Below, piece by piece: positions 24,032-33,472 of a stretch of DNA of 64,000 nucleotides. The translations under genes and the position numbers were made by a program. Under the pieces are notes generated by a model that saw only the letters and a program-made list of their open reading frames with translations, was not told the DNA's origin and made no database searches. Every line of letters begins with the position of its first letter. Position 1 is the stretch's first letter. This stretch comes from Vicia villosa (lineage: Eukaryota; Streptophyta; Magnoliopsida; Fabales; Fabaceae), in the NCBI RefSeq assembly GCF_029867415.1, contig NC_081185.1, forward strand, positions 41,424,766 to 41,488,765, read 5' to 3'.

Positions 24032-25516
24032 TGTCGCTACCGCGAAAAATGGAATCAGAGTCACCACTAGCACCCCTCACGCCCATCGTACTCGATGGTA
24101 TCCACCTATGTTTGTTTCTATCTAAAGGGTGTCTAATGTCTATAACCTAAATGCGAATGAATGCAAAAGAAATACGGGAAAAAAAAGGAATTATTTACAA
24201 GTGTGCTCGCTTAGGCCCCGCGACTCAATGCCTACGTATCCCACACAAGGAATCAGAGCTACCATAGTTCGGCTCAATAGTTTCCATTTGTTTTGTGTTT
24301 TTTAGTTGAACAGAGGTTAAGGTCACAATCCACGATGCTCGACCTTTGGAGACTTACACGCCTACTTTGGAAAGGACTTAATTTGTTCTATCCCATTATG
24401 TAATGTTCGAGAAACAGATTAGGGAATGAATCCCACTCATTTCTCTCCCATTAAGTAGTGATCGAGAAACAGATTAGGGAATGAATCCCACTCGTTTCAC
24501 TCCCACTAAGTGATTGAGAAACAGATTAGGGAATAAATCTCACTCATTTCTCTACCACTTTTAATAAGGTGTGATTCACATCTTTATTTATTAGTGTTTT
24601 AATGTTGAAAAGAAAAAAAGAAATGAACAAGGGGGAGACTAACCTAATCAAGTCTAGCCTAATGATTGTTATTCTAGTCTAAGTCTAATGTTAACATGGT
24701 GACTAATTTCTTAAAGGAGCATTAAGATGGTATTAAACAAAGTAGGCCAAAAATATGGCCAAAACAAGTAACAAAATCACACAACAATTACAAAAATAAC
24801 ATGAAAATGATGCGAAAGAAATAAAAGAAGTGATCTAAAAATTAGTACTAAAATTAGTCTAAAAATACTACTATTTTTATGAGTTTTTTTAGGTGTTAAG
24901 GGAATTCTAATTCAAGCCTAAATTGTACTAAAAGAACCTAAATTCTAATAAGTCTAAACTAGTATTTTTTTAGTGATTATTTTTCTATGTCAAAAATTGG
25001 GTTAAAGTCTAAAAACTAATAGGAGAAAAATAGCATTTTTATTATTAAAAGAAATGAGTAAAATCTATTTAAAAAAAAACCTAAGTTCCACTAAAAAAAA
25101 AACAAAGAGCCAGGGGGATGTGAAAGAAATATGATGGTGCAGTTAGTAAAATGGGCGCATGGCCCAGGAACTGGCCCCAAGATGGTTTTTGTTACAGTCT
25201 TTCTATGCCAAAAATGAATATGGACCAGTGGGGGGTGCATTCAGTATTTTTGTTTCAATATCTTCTTCAGCAAAACAAAGAAAAAAGATGAATGGGCCTC
25301 TAGGGGGTGTGATTAAGAATTCGTATGGCCCATGGTTATGTGGTGATTCATTGATTTCAGATTTTATTATTCAATTAAAAATAAAAGAAATTAAATTAAG
25401 AAGAAAAAAAAAAGGATTAGGTCAAATGTGTGACCTTTGAAGTTCTCAGACTCTCCTCCTCTAAGGTAACGGCGGCGCTTTTTCGAGTTCGCCCTCTCCG
25501 ATCAACTCTCTAGTCT
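24032..25516 (-). mobile_element. Element A: third LTR copy, partial, with two internal deletions
   Basis: Matches the primer-side part of the LTR up to the N gap. Relative to the middle copy it lacks about 115 bp (after 24067; ends share CTA) and about 250 bp (after 24390; ends share TTC). It carries three full copies of the repeat of about 55 bp. Its far end is lost in the gap. Confidence 0.88.
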
Positions 25517-25616
25517 NNNNNNNNNNNNNNNNNNNNNNNNNNNNNNNNNNNNNNNNNNNNNNNNNNNNNNNNNNNNNNNNNNNNNNNNNNNNNNNNNNNN
25601 NNNNNNNNNNNNNNNN
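25517..25616. other. Assembly gap (100 N)
   Basis: Exactly 100 N, the usual placeholder for a gap of unknown size. The left side is A's LTR and the right side is the integrase of B, so at least the 3' end of B and the outer end of A's LTR are unseen. Confidence 0.97.
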
Positions 25617-27160
25617 GGGTAACCATGAAGAGCATACGGGAGCATTTCATGCCAATCTTTGTAAGTGATGACCATCTTCTGAATGATTTTCTTGATGTTT
25701 TTGTTAGCTGCTTCTACAGCTCCATTCATCTTTGGTCTATAAGGAGATGAGTTGTGATGTTCGATCTTGAATTCTTCACAAAGCTCCTTCATCATTTTGT
25801 TATTCAAATTTGACCCATTGTCAGTGATTATCTTGCTAGGAACTCCGTAGCGACAGATGATGTGATTCTTGATAAACCTGACGACAACTTGTCTTGTAAC
25901 GTTTGCATATGAAGCTGCTTCAACCCATTTGGTGAAATAATCTATGGCTACCAAGATGAAGCAATGTCCGTTGGACGCTTTCTGACAATCGTCTGTCCAG
26001 ACGCAACTTTGATTTTTCCGTAGAAGTTTGAAAATAGGAGCGCAAGTTGCAGTCATGAGATATATGAATCTCGAGATGTAATTCAGACGTCCAAGAAATC
26101 CTCTAACTTGTTTCTCGGTTCTGGGCGAAGGCATTTCTTGAATTGCCTTGACTTTGTCTGGATCTACTTCAATTCCTCGTTTGCTGACAATGAAACCAAG
26201 GAGTTTTCCTGAGTAGACACCAAAGGTACACTTGTTGGGGTTCAGGCGAAGCTGAAACTTCCGTAAGCGTTGAAATAACTTTGTCAGATTTTGTATGTGA
26301 TCTTCTTCATTTTCTGATTTGGCAATTATGTCGTCCACATAGACTTCCACTTCCTTATGCATCATGTCGTGGAAAAGCGTAGTCATGGCCCTTTGATAAG
26401 TTGCCCCTGCGTTCTTTAGTCCAAAAGGCATAACACGGTAGCAGAACGTGCCCCAGGGGGTGATGAAAGCTGTTTTTTCCATGTCTTCAGGTGCCATTTT
26501 GATTTGGTTGTATCCTGAAAATCCGTCCATGAATGAGAAAACTTTGGATTTTGCTGTACTGTCTACCAACATATCAATATGTGGTAAAGGAAAATCATCC
26601 TTAGGGCTAGCTTTGTTCAAATCTCTGTAGTCGACGCACATGCGGACCTTTCCGTCTTTCTTAGGAACGGGAACAATGTTAGCTAACCACTGAGGTATTC
26701 TGAAGTGACGAGGAAACCTGCGTTGATCTGCTTTTGAACTTCCTCTTTGATTTTCATGGCCATCTCCGGATGAGTTCTTCTTAATTTTTGCTTGACCGGA
26801 GGGCATTCTGCTTTTAATGGCAAGTGATGCTCCACTATACTGGTATCCAACCCTGGCATATCTTGATAAGACCAAGCGAAGACATCTGAGAATTCTTTGA
26901 GTAGCTGTATCAAACTCTCTCTGATCTCTGAACTGAGCGAAGCTCCAATCTTAACCTCTTTTCTGTTTCCATCGGAACCAAGGTTAATGATCTCTAGAGG
27001 CTCATTGTATGGCTGAATGGCCTCTTCCTTTTGTTGAAGTAACCGTGAAATTTCCTTTGATATTTCTTCGTCTTCTTCTTCCTCTGCCTCGAATACAGGA
27101 AACTCAAAGCTTGGAGAAGTCATACGGTCGCACGTTTCAACGGGGTATTTTATGATTAAT
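25617..27160 (-). pseudogene. pol: pol of element B: RT fused to integrase, RNase H deleted
   Basis: Second exon of the Ogre gag-pol, reading down from 27160. It opens in frame after the intron (acidic segment EAEEEEDEE), then RT motifs: VPKKDGKVRMCVDYRDLN, the YVDD active site near 26335, FLGRLNYISRF. After DDCQK at about 25985 the frame jumps to NGHCFILVAIDYFTKW of integrase; against element C this removes 1461 bases, exactly in frame, covering both RNase H domains and the integrase zinc region. Integrase D, D and E residues are visible before the N gap. A one-base deletion near 26690 breaks the frame just before the RT palm. The frame is otherwise open, so the damage is recent. Confidence 0.88.
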
Positions 27161-27492
27161 CTGCATATGTGTGATAAGTTTTATTTAGACAACGAGGGAA
27201 GACTCGGTGTATGCAGTTAATGGAATTTTTTGATGTTTTTTAAGGGTGTTTTTTAGGATTACCAATTTCCGGAAAAAGAGAAAAGGGAAAAAACTAAACG
27301 AAGGAACAGAATGACATTTTTATTTATGGACAGTCATTTCTTGAAACAAAGACCCTATAAAACAAAACTCTATTGCTTTGGGCGAAGCAAAGAGGGACAT
27401 TTTCCTAAGAAATAGTAAAATGCAAAGCCCTATGAAACATCTCTTCACCCTGGGCTATGGTGAGAGGACAAAATAACGGTGAAAGTTCCTAC
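27161..27492 (-). other. Intron of element B between protease and RT exons (332 bp)
   Basis: On the - strand a donor AA|GTAGGA at 27492 and acceptor ATATGCAG at 27161 join two open frames in phase 2. The donor overlaps the apparent gag-pro stop codon, so splicing removes the stop. Introns at this position are documented for Ogre, and element C has one at the same place and phase. Exact sites are my reading. Confidence 0.72.
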
Positions 27493-30400
27493 TTAGGAGT
27501 GCGAACAACAGTTGAAACTTCAACAGCTGTCCAGTAGTGGCGAACCCCATTGTGCACTAAGTAATCTGGAACCTTAGGCTTAAGCTGGCCTGTGGTAGGT
27601 CTTGATTTACCAACCACTGTCTTTGCAACACTCAGACGATCTTCTTCTACTTCAGCAGACTGAGCGGTGTGAGCATACCCATTTCCAAGTGGAGTATGTC
27701 GATTTTTCTTTTGAGGAAACTTCCAATCTTCTGAATGGAGAGACTCGTTGTCGGAGACACTTTCGAGATCATCCTCTTCTGTATTTTGGTCTTGCTCTTC
27801 TCCCAAGATGGCATTGACTAGATATGTGAATTCTATATCCGTAGCCTCGGAAGGTGACTTGGGGATATAATCCTCAATGATGATTTCACCAGTCGATGAT
27901 GATGAATAGCAAGGGTTATACATCTCTTTTGGCTGAGAGAGGTATTCATAATCAATGTTCCATCCAGTTGGAACAATATCTTCAAGAGAGATTCTTGAAC
28001 TTTCAGGAGCGGAGTATTTCACCATGTAGTCGAATTTTCCGCTTGGTTCTCCTAATGTATCCCAAGTCTCTTCGGGGATAGGAGGAACTTCTTCTGATGA
28101 ACCATGACTTCTGGTGGTGAAGCTGTCAGTAACTTCATCACTGCTTGGTTGAGTCTTACTTTCAGATCCTTTAGTCGGATAACAGCAAGGTGATTCAGAC
28201 TCTGATAGGGATATGTATCCTGCTTTGTTAAGATAGGATAACCATTCCTCTTCATCGGTGTTTTCCGTACCGATGGTATTGACTGTTTGTTGAACAGGTT
28301 GAAGAAAACCTCCACTGCAGAAAGTTTCTTGAATGGGGAGAACTACCTCAATCCCTGGGATAGCTTTCGATGATGTTGGAAAGAATCCAATTCCTGTTCT
28401 GTTCTTGTTGTTGGTAGGAATATTAATGTGCCCCCAACCACTGGTAGTGCCATCCTTTACAACTTGGATTGCATCTTTGTATGAAGAGATGGACGCTGCT
28501 TTCTCCTTTCCTTTGTCTAAGGAAAGTGCTTGGAATTTAGTTCCAACAACTTCTTTTGGTTCTATGTCGGAGAATGATGACAGGTTGCTGACGATCAGAG
28601 CTCGTTCTCCACATACAGTTACCAATTTGTCATTTCTTATGAACTTCAGTTTCTGATGAAGTGTTGAAGTAATTGCCCCAGCCTCATGAATCCATGGGCG
28701 ACCTAGCAAACAACTGTATTGTGCTGGAATATCCATAACTTGGAAAGTGATTTTGAACGTCTGAGGTCCAATAGTTATGGGAAGATCTACTTCTCCAAAA
28801 ACTGACTTTCTTGATCCATCAAATGCTTTGACGATGACATGACTTTTTCTTAGAGGGTAATCTTCGAAAGATAATCTTGACAACGTTGATTTCGGCATGA
28901 TGTTGAGAGAGGGTCCATTGTCTATTAGGACTCCTGTGAGTGTATCACCCATGCAGCCAACTGAGATGTGAAGTGGAAGATTGTGGTCCACTCCTTCTTC
29001 AGGAAGATCTTCGTCACAGAAACTTAGGTTAGTTCCCGCGGAGATGTTGGCAACGATGTTGTTGAATTGGCTTATAGTAACACTTGGTTCTACGAAAGCT
29101 TGTTCCAAAACTTTCTGTAGAGCTTCCCTATAAGCTTCAGAACTCAATAGCAGGGAGAGAACAGATATCCTAGACGGAGTATGTAGTAATTGATCTACAA
29201 TGTTGTATTCACTCCTCTGGATTAACTTCAAGATCTCATCATTTTCTTTCGCTTGAACAGCATTGGTCGGATGATTGTCTTGCCTATGTGGTACTTCCTC
29301 CGAAGGTTTCTCCACATTTTCTGTTGTTCTGTTGAAGACTCGTCCACTTCTGGTGACTCGACTAACATCAGCAATGTTGACAACAGACGGTAATGGTATT
29401 TCCTTACCATTTTCAATGAATGTAGCGTTGTACTTGTATGGTATAGCCTTGCTGGACTCATACGGTACAGGACCTGGTAAGTAGATGACTAGTGGTGCAA
29501 CTGCTGTCTTCCTGCTATCATACTTAACTTGCATAGGTTCATCTTGATTAATTTGAGGAGATACGGTAAAGACTTCGTCATCTTCTCTGTTGGCAAGAAC
29601 AGTAATGGTATTGTCATCCATCAGCTTTTGAATGTCGTTGCGAACACGCAAACATCCTCGTGAATTTCTTCGACAGATTCTGCATCTACTGTAAGCGTGG
29701 AAATCTCTTCCAAAGTAGGCAAGTCCATTTAAAGTTTTGTGGAACCTGACTACCGATCCTTCAAGGTCTTCAACTTTGTAGATTTTGTATTCTCCTGGAC
29801 ATCCTTGAACCATGTTGATGTCATGTTCAGTTCTGACTCGGATATGTTGAATCCATCCTAAGTCCATTTGTTCTTGTAATGCAGCTTGAACTACGGCACA
29901 TCCTTGATTATTCTTTGGACAAATTTCACATGTGAAGTAGTTGTGAGGTGGTACATGACCGTACCCAGCTTGTTTAGCGTGCATCCTGACAAGATTTTCC
30001 CCTATCTGACGAATGTCGTAGATTTGAATGACATTGGGGTGTTGATCTACCAGATTTACTGAAGCTTCTTTATGCTGCGGCAAAGGATTTGCTTGGACGT
30101 TTGGATTAGTATCTTTGAAGGATAGCATTCCGCTTTTCACTAATCGTTGGACGTCAATCTTGAAAGAGAAACAGTTCTCAATATTGTGACCTGGTGCCCC
30201 CTGATGATAGGGACAAGATTGGTCAGCCTTATACCATGGTGAGGAACTGTTTGTAGGATTTGGAGGACTCCTTGTCTGGATGAGTCCTTTTGCCAGTAAT
30301 GTTGGAAACAATTCTGCATACGGCATTGGTACGGGGTCAAAGGCAGGATACCTTGGAGCCCGATTGTTGTAATTTGGAGGTCGAACCTGCTGCTGAGGTT

Positions 30401-31694
30401 GCTGCGACCTTTGTTGAATTTGTTGTTGCGAGACCTGAGGTTGATAAGCTGGCGCTGAGTTAACAACCGGAGTTATTGTTGCAACTTGAGGTTGGAATTT
30501 CTTCTTGATTTTGTGCAAGACATTGCTGACATCTTGATCCTTTTTCTTCTGGAAAGAACTTCCATACTTCCTTGGACCAACAGAAGATTCTGGTTCTTTG
30601 TTCAAGCGTCCTTCCCGAACTGCTTCTTCTAAACGTACACCCATGTTTACCATCTCAGTAAAATCACTTGGTGCACTTGCAACCATTCGTCCGTAGTAAA
30701 ATGGACTCAAAGTTTTGAGATAGATTTTTGTCATTTCTTTCTCTTCAAGTGGTGGACAAATTTGAGCAGCAACTTCACGCCATCTCTGAGCGTATTCCTT
30801 GAAGCTTTCTCTATCCTTTTGAGTCATGGCCCGGAGTTGATCTCTGTCGGGAGCCATATCTAGATTGTACTTATACTGTTTGACGAAGGCCTCTCCGAGG
30901 TCTCGAAAAGTACGAATCTCTGAACTATCCAAGTTCATGTACCATTTGAGTGCAGCACCAGTCAGGCTGTCTTGAAAATAATGAATGAACAATTGTTGAT
31001 TATCAGTCTGAGTTGACATTCTTCGAGCGTACATTACGAGATGACTTTGCGGGCATGAATTCCCTTTGTACTTCTCGAATTCTGGTACTTTGAATTTGTG
31101 AGGAATCTTAACATTTGGAACCAGACAGAGGTCTGCAGCATTCTTTCCAAATAGATCTTGTCCTCGGAGAGTCTTGAGTTCCTTCTGCATTTGCAGAAAC
31201 TGTTCCTGGAACTCGTCCAATCTTTCATACACGCCAGCATCCTCACTTGGAGCGTGATGATATACTTGTCCGCCTTGTGGGGGAAAAGTATGCATAATCG
31301 GCTGTGGAGAAGCCATGACAGCAGATCTCGGTATCTCAGCATTCTGTTGTGCGAAACCCATTGCCGTTGCTCTTGGAACTTCAATTTCCAGAGGTTTGTA
31401 ACCCTCCGGTGGACGCATATCCATGGTGACTTTTGGAGCTTCAGAAGCTGGAGGTATGTACCCTTCTGGAGTAAAGTTATACGGCATGCCCCAAGGTCGA
31501 TCAGGCGGCATGGTATACTGAGGAATAGGAGTAGAAACAATCTCGGAAACCACAGTCCTTTGTGGTTCTTCTGGCGTTGGTCGATTCTGCGCAACTACCA
31601 GGGCTTCTACCATACTATTGAGTCTTTCAACAGTACCTTTGAGAGTATTAATCTCTTCTCTGAGTTCTTCATTCTCTTGCTCAAAGTCTTCCAT
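27489..31694 (-). CDS. gag-pro: gag-protease of element B (Ogre), 1401 aa open
   Basis: Large open frame starting MEDFEQEN with an N-terminal coiled coil (residues 1-40). A proline-rich stretch follows; the gag core is about 200-355 (FKVPEFEKYKG, HYFQDSLTGAALKWY, EAFVKQYKYN, KEYAQRWREVAAQ). A glutamine-rich segment precedes a zinc-like CPYHQGAPGHNIENC near 490-505, and two further C-X2-C-X6-C modules lie near 586-598 and 668-681. The aspartic protease is near residue 925, in VLIDNGPSLNIMPKS; the usual D-T/S-G is D-N-G here, which may weaken or abolish activity. The C-terminal 300 residues are acidic and low in complexity. The stop (27489-27491) is probably spliced out. Product: particle protein and its maturation enzyme. 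Confidence 0.9.
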   Translation of the reverse strand: MEDFEQENEELREEINTLKGTVERLNSMVEALVVAQNRPTPEEPQRTVVSEIVSTPIPQYTMPPDRPWGMPYNFTPEGYIPPASEAPKVTMDMRPPEGYKPLEIEVPRATAMGFAQQNAEIPRSAVMASPQPIMHTFPPQGGQVYHHAPSEDAGVYERLDEFQEQFLQMQKELKTLRGQDLFGKNAADLCLVPNVKIPHKFKVPEFEKYKGNSCPQSHLVMYARRMSTQTDNQQLFIHYFQDSLTGAALKWYMNLDSSEIRTFRDLGEAFVKQYKYNLDMAPDRDQLRAMTQKDRESFKEYAQRWREVAAQICPPLEEKEMTKIYLKTLSPFYYGRMVASAPSDFTEMVNMGVRLEEAVREGRLNKEPESSVGPRKYGSSFQKKKDQDVSNVLHKIKKKFQPQVATITPVVNSAPAYQPQVSQQQIQQRSQQPQQQVRPPNYNNRAPRYPAFDPVPMPYAELFPTLLAKGLIQTRSPPNPTNSSSPWYKADQSCPYHQGAPGHNIENCFSFKIDVQRLVKSGMLSFKDTNPNVQANPLPQHKEASVNLVDQHPNVIQIYDIRQIGENLVRMHAKQAGYGHVPPHNYFTCEICPKNNQGCAVVQAALQEQMDLGWIQHIRVRTEHDINMVQGCPGEYKIYKVEDLEGSVVRFHKTLNGLAYFGRDFHAYSRCRICRRNSRGCLRVRNDIQKLMDDNTITVLANREDDEVFTVSPQINQDEPMQVKYDSRKTAVAPLVIYLPGPVPYESSKAIPYKYNATFIENGKEIPLPSVVNIADVSRVTRSGRVFNRTTENVEKPSEEVPHRQDNHPTNAVQAKENDEILKLIQRSEYNIVDQLLHTPSRISVLSLLLSSEAYREALQKVLEQAFVEPSVTISQFNNIVANISAGTNLSFCDEDLPEEGVDHNLPLHISVGCMGDTLTGVLIDNGPSLNIMPKSTLSRLSFEDYPLRKSHVIVKAFDGSRKSVFGEVDLPITIGPQTFKITFQVMDIPAQYSCLLGRPWIHEAGAITSTLHQKLKFIRNDKLVTVCGERALIVSNLSSFSDIEPKEVVGTKFQALSLDKGKEKAASISSYKDAIQVVKDGTTSGWGHINIPTNNKNRTGIGFFPTSSKAIPGIEVVLPIQETFCSGGFLQPVQQTVNTIGTENTDEEEWLSYLNKAGYISLSESESPCCYPTKGSESKTQPSSDEVTDSFTTRSHGSSEEVPPIPEETWDTLGEPSGKFDYMVKYSAPESSRISLEDIVPTGWNIDYEYLSQPKEMYNPCYSSSSTGEIIIEDYIPKSPSEATDIEFTYLVNAILGEEQDQNTEEDDLESVSDNESLHSEDWKFPQKKNRHTPLGNGYAHTAQSAEVEEDRLSVAKTVVGKSRPTTGQLKPKVPDYLVHNGVRHYWTAVEVSTVVRTPK

Positions 31695-31984
31695 TCTTTT
31701 CTTGCGACTTGAACGAGTGTTGTATGGATGAGACAGCTTGAAAGTCTTGGTTCACCTCCTTCTCCTCCTCTCTTTCTGGAGAAAGGAAAGTGATTATTAG
31801 ATCCGCGACAATTCTCGTGTCAGTGCGTACGACTAAAGCGATGCATGATATGCAATTAAGTTATTATTTTTCAAGGAAACACCATAATTACGTTATGAAA
31901 CATCAAAACTTTATTAATTAAGCGAAAACGCCGTTTTTTACACACTTTGAAAATGGAAATACAGAGAAACTGAGAGAAAGGACT
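31695..31984 (-). other. Spacer between ORF1 and gag of element B
   Basis: About 290 bases without a frame. In Ogre elements ORF1 and gag-pol are separate frames on the same transcript. Confidence 0.6.
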
Positions 31985-33472
31985 CTAAAACTTTGATGAT
32001 GAGCCGACTTCACGTTCTAACATCTTCTTCTGTTTCTTGAGCTGAGCGTTCTCTGACGTGAGCTGATCGATGATCCAGGAAGCAGGAGGGATATGATGAG
32101 AAAGTGATGATTGTGTCACTTGTCGATCGAGCACTTCAAGTAACTCATCCTTCCTTCTTAGGATGTTTTGAATCTCAACATTTTCCATGTTGATAATTCG
32201 ATACTTGTTCCTCCAAGCATTCCTTTCTTGGCATACCTTGTTTAATGCCGCTTGTAATTTTTCAACATCGGTGGAGAAAAGGCAAATTGGTTCCCTTAGG
32301 GGAATAGGTTCTTGATGTTGATATGGCATCCTGAGCTTGAATGCTCTGACGCGTACCCATTGAAGGTAAGGATCCAGGGAGATGCAAAGATGTTTTCCTA
32401 ACAATCTTCTCCCTTTGCTGTGTACAAGACGCCAGGCTTGGACAATTTCTTTCTTCAGCATGTTGCCATGATCGTCGATGTTCTTGAAGAATAGACCCTC
32501 CAATTGGATGCTACTTGGAATATTTTTCATAGGATAGCCGTATTGACGACGGGCTAAGGCTGGATTGTAACTGATTCCTCCCTTAGTTCCAATAAGGGGT
32601 ATGTTGGGAAAACTTCCGCAACTGAAGATGATCTTGGTTTCGTCGTTGTCAGGACTACACCAATCAATGTCTGAATGAGTGAGAGACATGATTTTCTGTG
32701 ACCAGTAAAGGCCATCCCTCATATTCCAGAAAGTGCTAGACTTTGGTAGGTGCGAAACGAACCATTCGTACAACAACGGTACGCAGCATGTGATTAATCC
32801 TCCTCGCTGCAGGTTTCTTGAATGCACAGAGTGATAAGCATCCGCAAGCAAGGTTGGAACTGGATTTCCAATCAAGAAGATCTTAATTGCGTTGATGTCG
32901 ACGAAATCGTTAATGTTAGGGAACAAAAGCAATCCGTAGATAAGCAAAGCCAAGACTTCCTCAAATGCGCTCATATCTTGGATGCTGACGAAGTACCGAG
33001 CTTGATCAAACAGGAATTTGGAGGGCAATCCTTGAATTCCTCCTCTACTCACCATATGAGTTCTGATGTCGACTACGTTCAAAGGAGTAGTTGCAGCAAT
33101 GATAATGTCGTCAGGATTCTTTTCCAAACCGGAGTACGGATCTTGCGCGTACACGGGTATCCCAATCAGACGAGAGTACTCCTCCAACGTAGGCATGAGC
33201 TGATAATCTGGAAAGGTGAAGCAGTGATACGTTGGATCGTAAAACTGTACCAAGGTGGGAAGGATCCCATCCATAATGTTGGTATTGAGCAAAGGCAGAA
33301 GTTTTCCATACTTCTCCTTGAAAGCCTGGGGGTTGACCACCAGTTTTCCGAGCTTTCCCAGTTCCTCGACCTGGGGAATCTTGAAGGTGTATTTCCTAGC
33401 TCTTTTTCTTCCGTAATCCATGGTATAGATCCTTAAGTCCTTTCTCCGTTTCTCTCTTTCTATGAAGTTCAT
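31985..33472 (-). CDS. Ogre ORF1 protein of element B, 495 aa
   Basis: Intact frame between the primer site and gag, the place where Ogre elements carry their extra ORF1. Its function is unknown; in the literature and domain databases such proteins resemble the plant mobile-domain/aminotransferase-like group and are found across legume retrotransposons. Visible here: a basic N-terminus (RKRARKYTF), a globular middle (FDPTYHCFTFPDYQLMPTLE, then FLFDQARYF and GNPVPTLLADAYHS) and a C-terminal coiled coil from about residue 395 (DVEKLQAALNKV, ENAQLKKQKKMLEREV). The first ATG is at 33472; a second, MDYGRKRAR (about 33421), fits the conserved start better, giving about 478 residues. No stop or frameshift is seen, unlike the pol next to it. 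Confidence 0.85.
   Translation of the reverse strand: MNFIEREKRRKDLRIYTMDYGRKRARKYTFKIPQVEELGKLGKLVVNPQAFKEKYGKLLPLLNTNIMDGILPTLVQFYDPTYHCFTFPDYQLMPTLEEYSRLIGIPVYAQDPYSGLEKNPDDIIIAATTPLNVVDIRTHMVSRGGIQGLPSKFLFDQARYFVSIQDMSAFEEVLALLIYGLLLFPNINDFVDINAIKIFLIGNPVPTLLADAYHSVHSRNLQRGGLITCCVPLLYEWFVSHLPKSSTFWNMRDGLYWSQKIMSLTHSDIDWCSPDNDETKIIFSCGSFPNIPLIGTKGGISYNPALARRQYGYPMKNIPSSIQLEGLFFKNIDDHGNMLKKEIVQAWRLVHSKGRRLLGKHLCISLDPYLQWVRVRAFKLRMPYQHQEPIPLREPICLFSTDVEKLQAALNKVCQERNAWRNKYRIINMENVEIQNILRRKDELLEVLDRQVTQSSLSHHIPPASWIIDQLTSENAQLKKQKKMLEREVGSSSKF

Larger units (their letters stand above)
12611..25516. repeat. Tandem duplication: units 12611-19569 and 19570-25516
   Basis: The sequence from 12611 recurs from 19570 with a constant offset of 6959 bases (6960 after a one-base T-run difference near 20790) and very few substitutions. 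Each unit is, left to right, part of A's 3' UTR, gag, leader, primer site and part of the LTR. The junction at 19569/19570 joins LTR sequence (equivalent to 8196) to 3' UTR sequence (equivalent to 12611), sharing the two bases AT. The second unit is cut by the N gap. Confidence 0.92.

Noticed and set aside
25517..25616. Run of N and the X-filled frame over it
   Set aside because: Assembly placeholder; the frame across it has no meaning.
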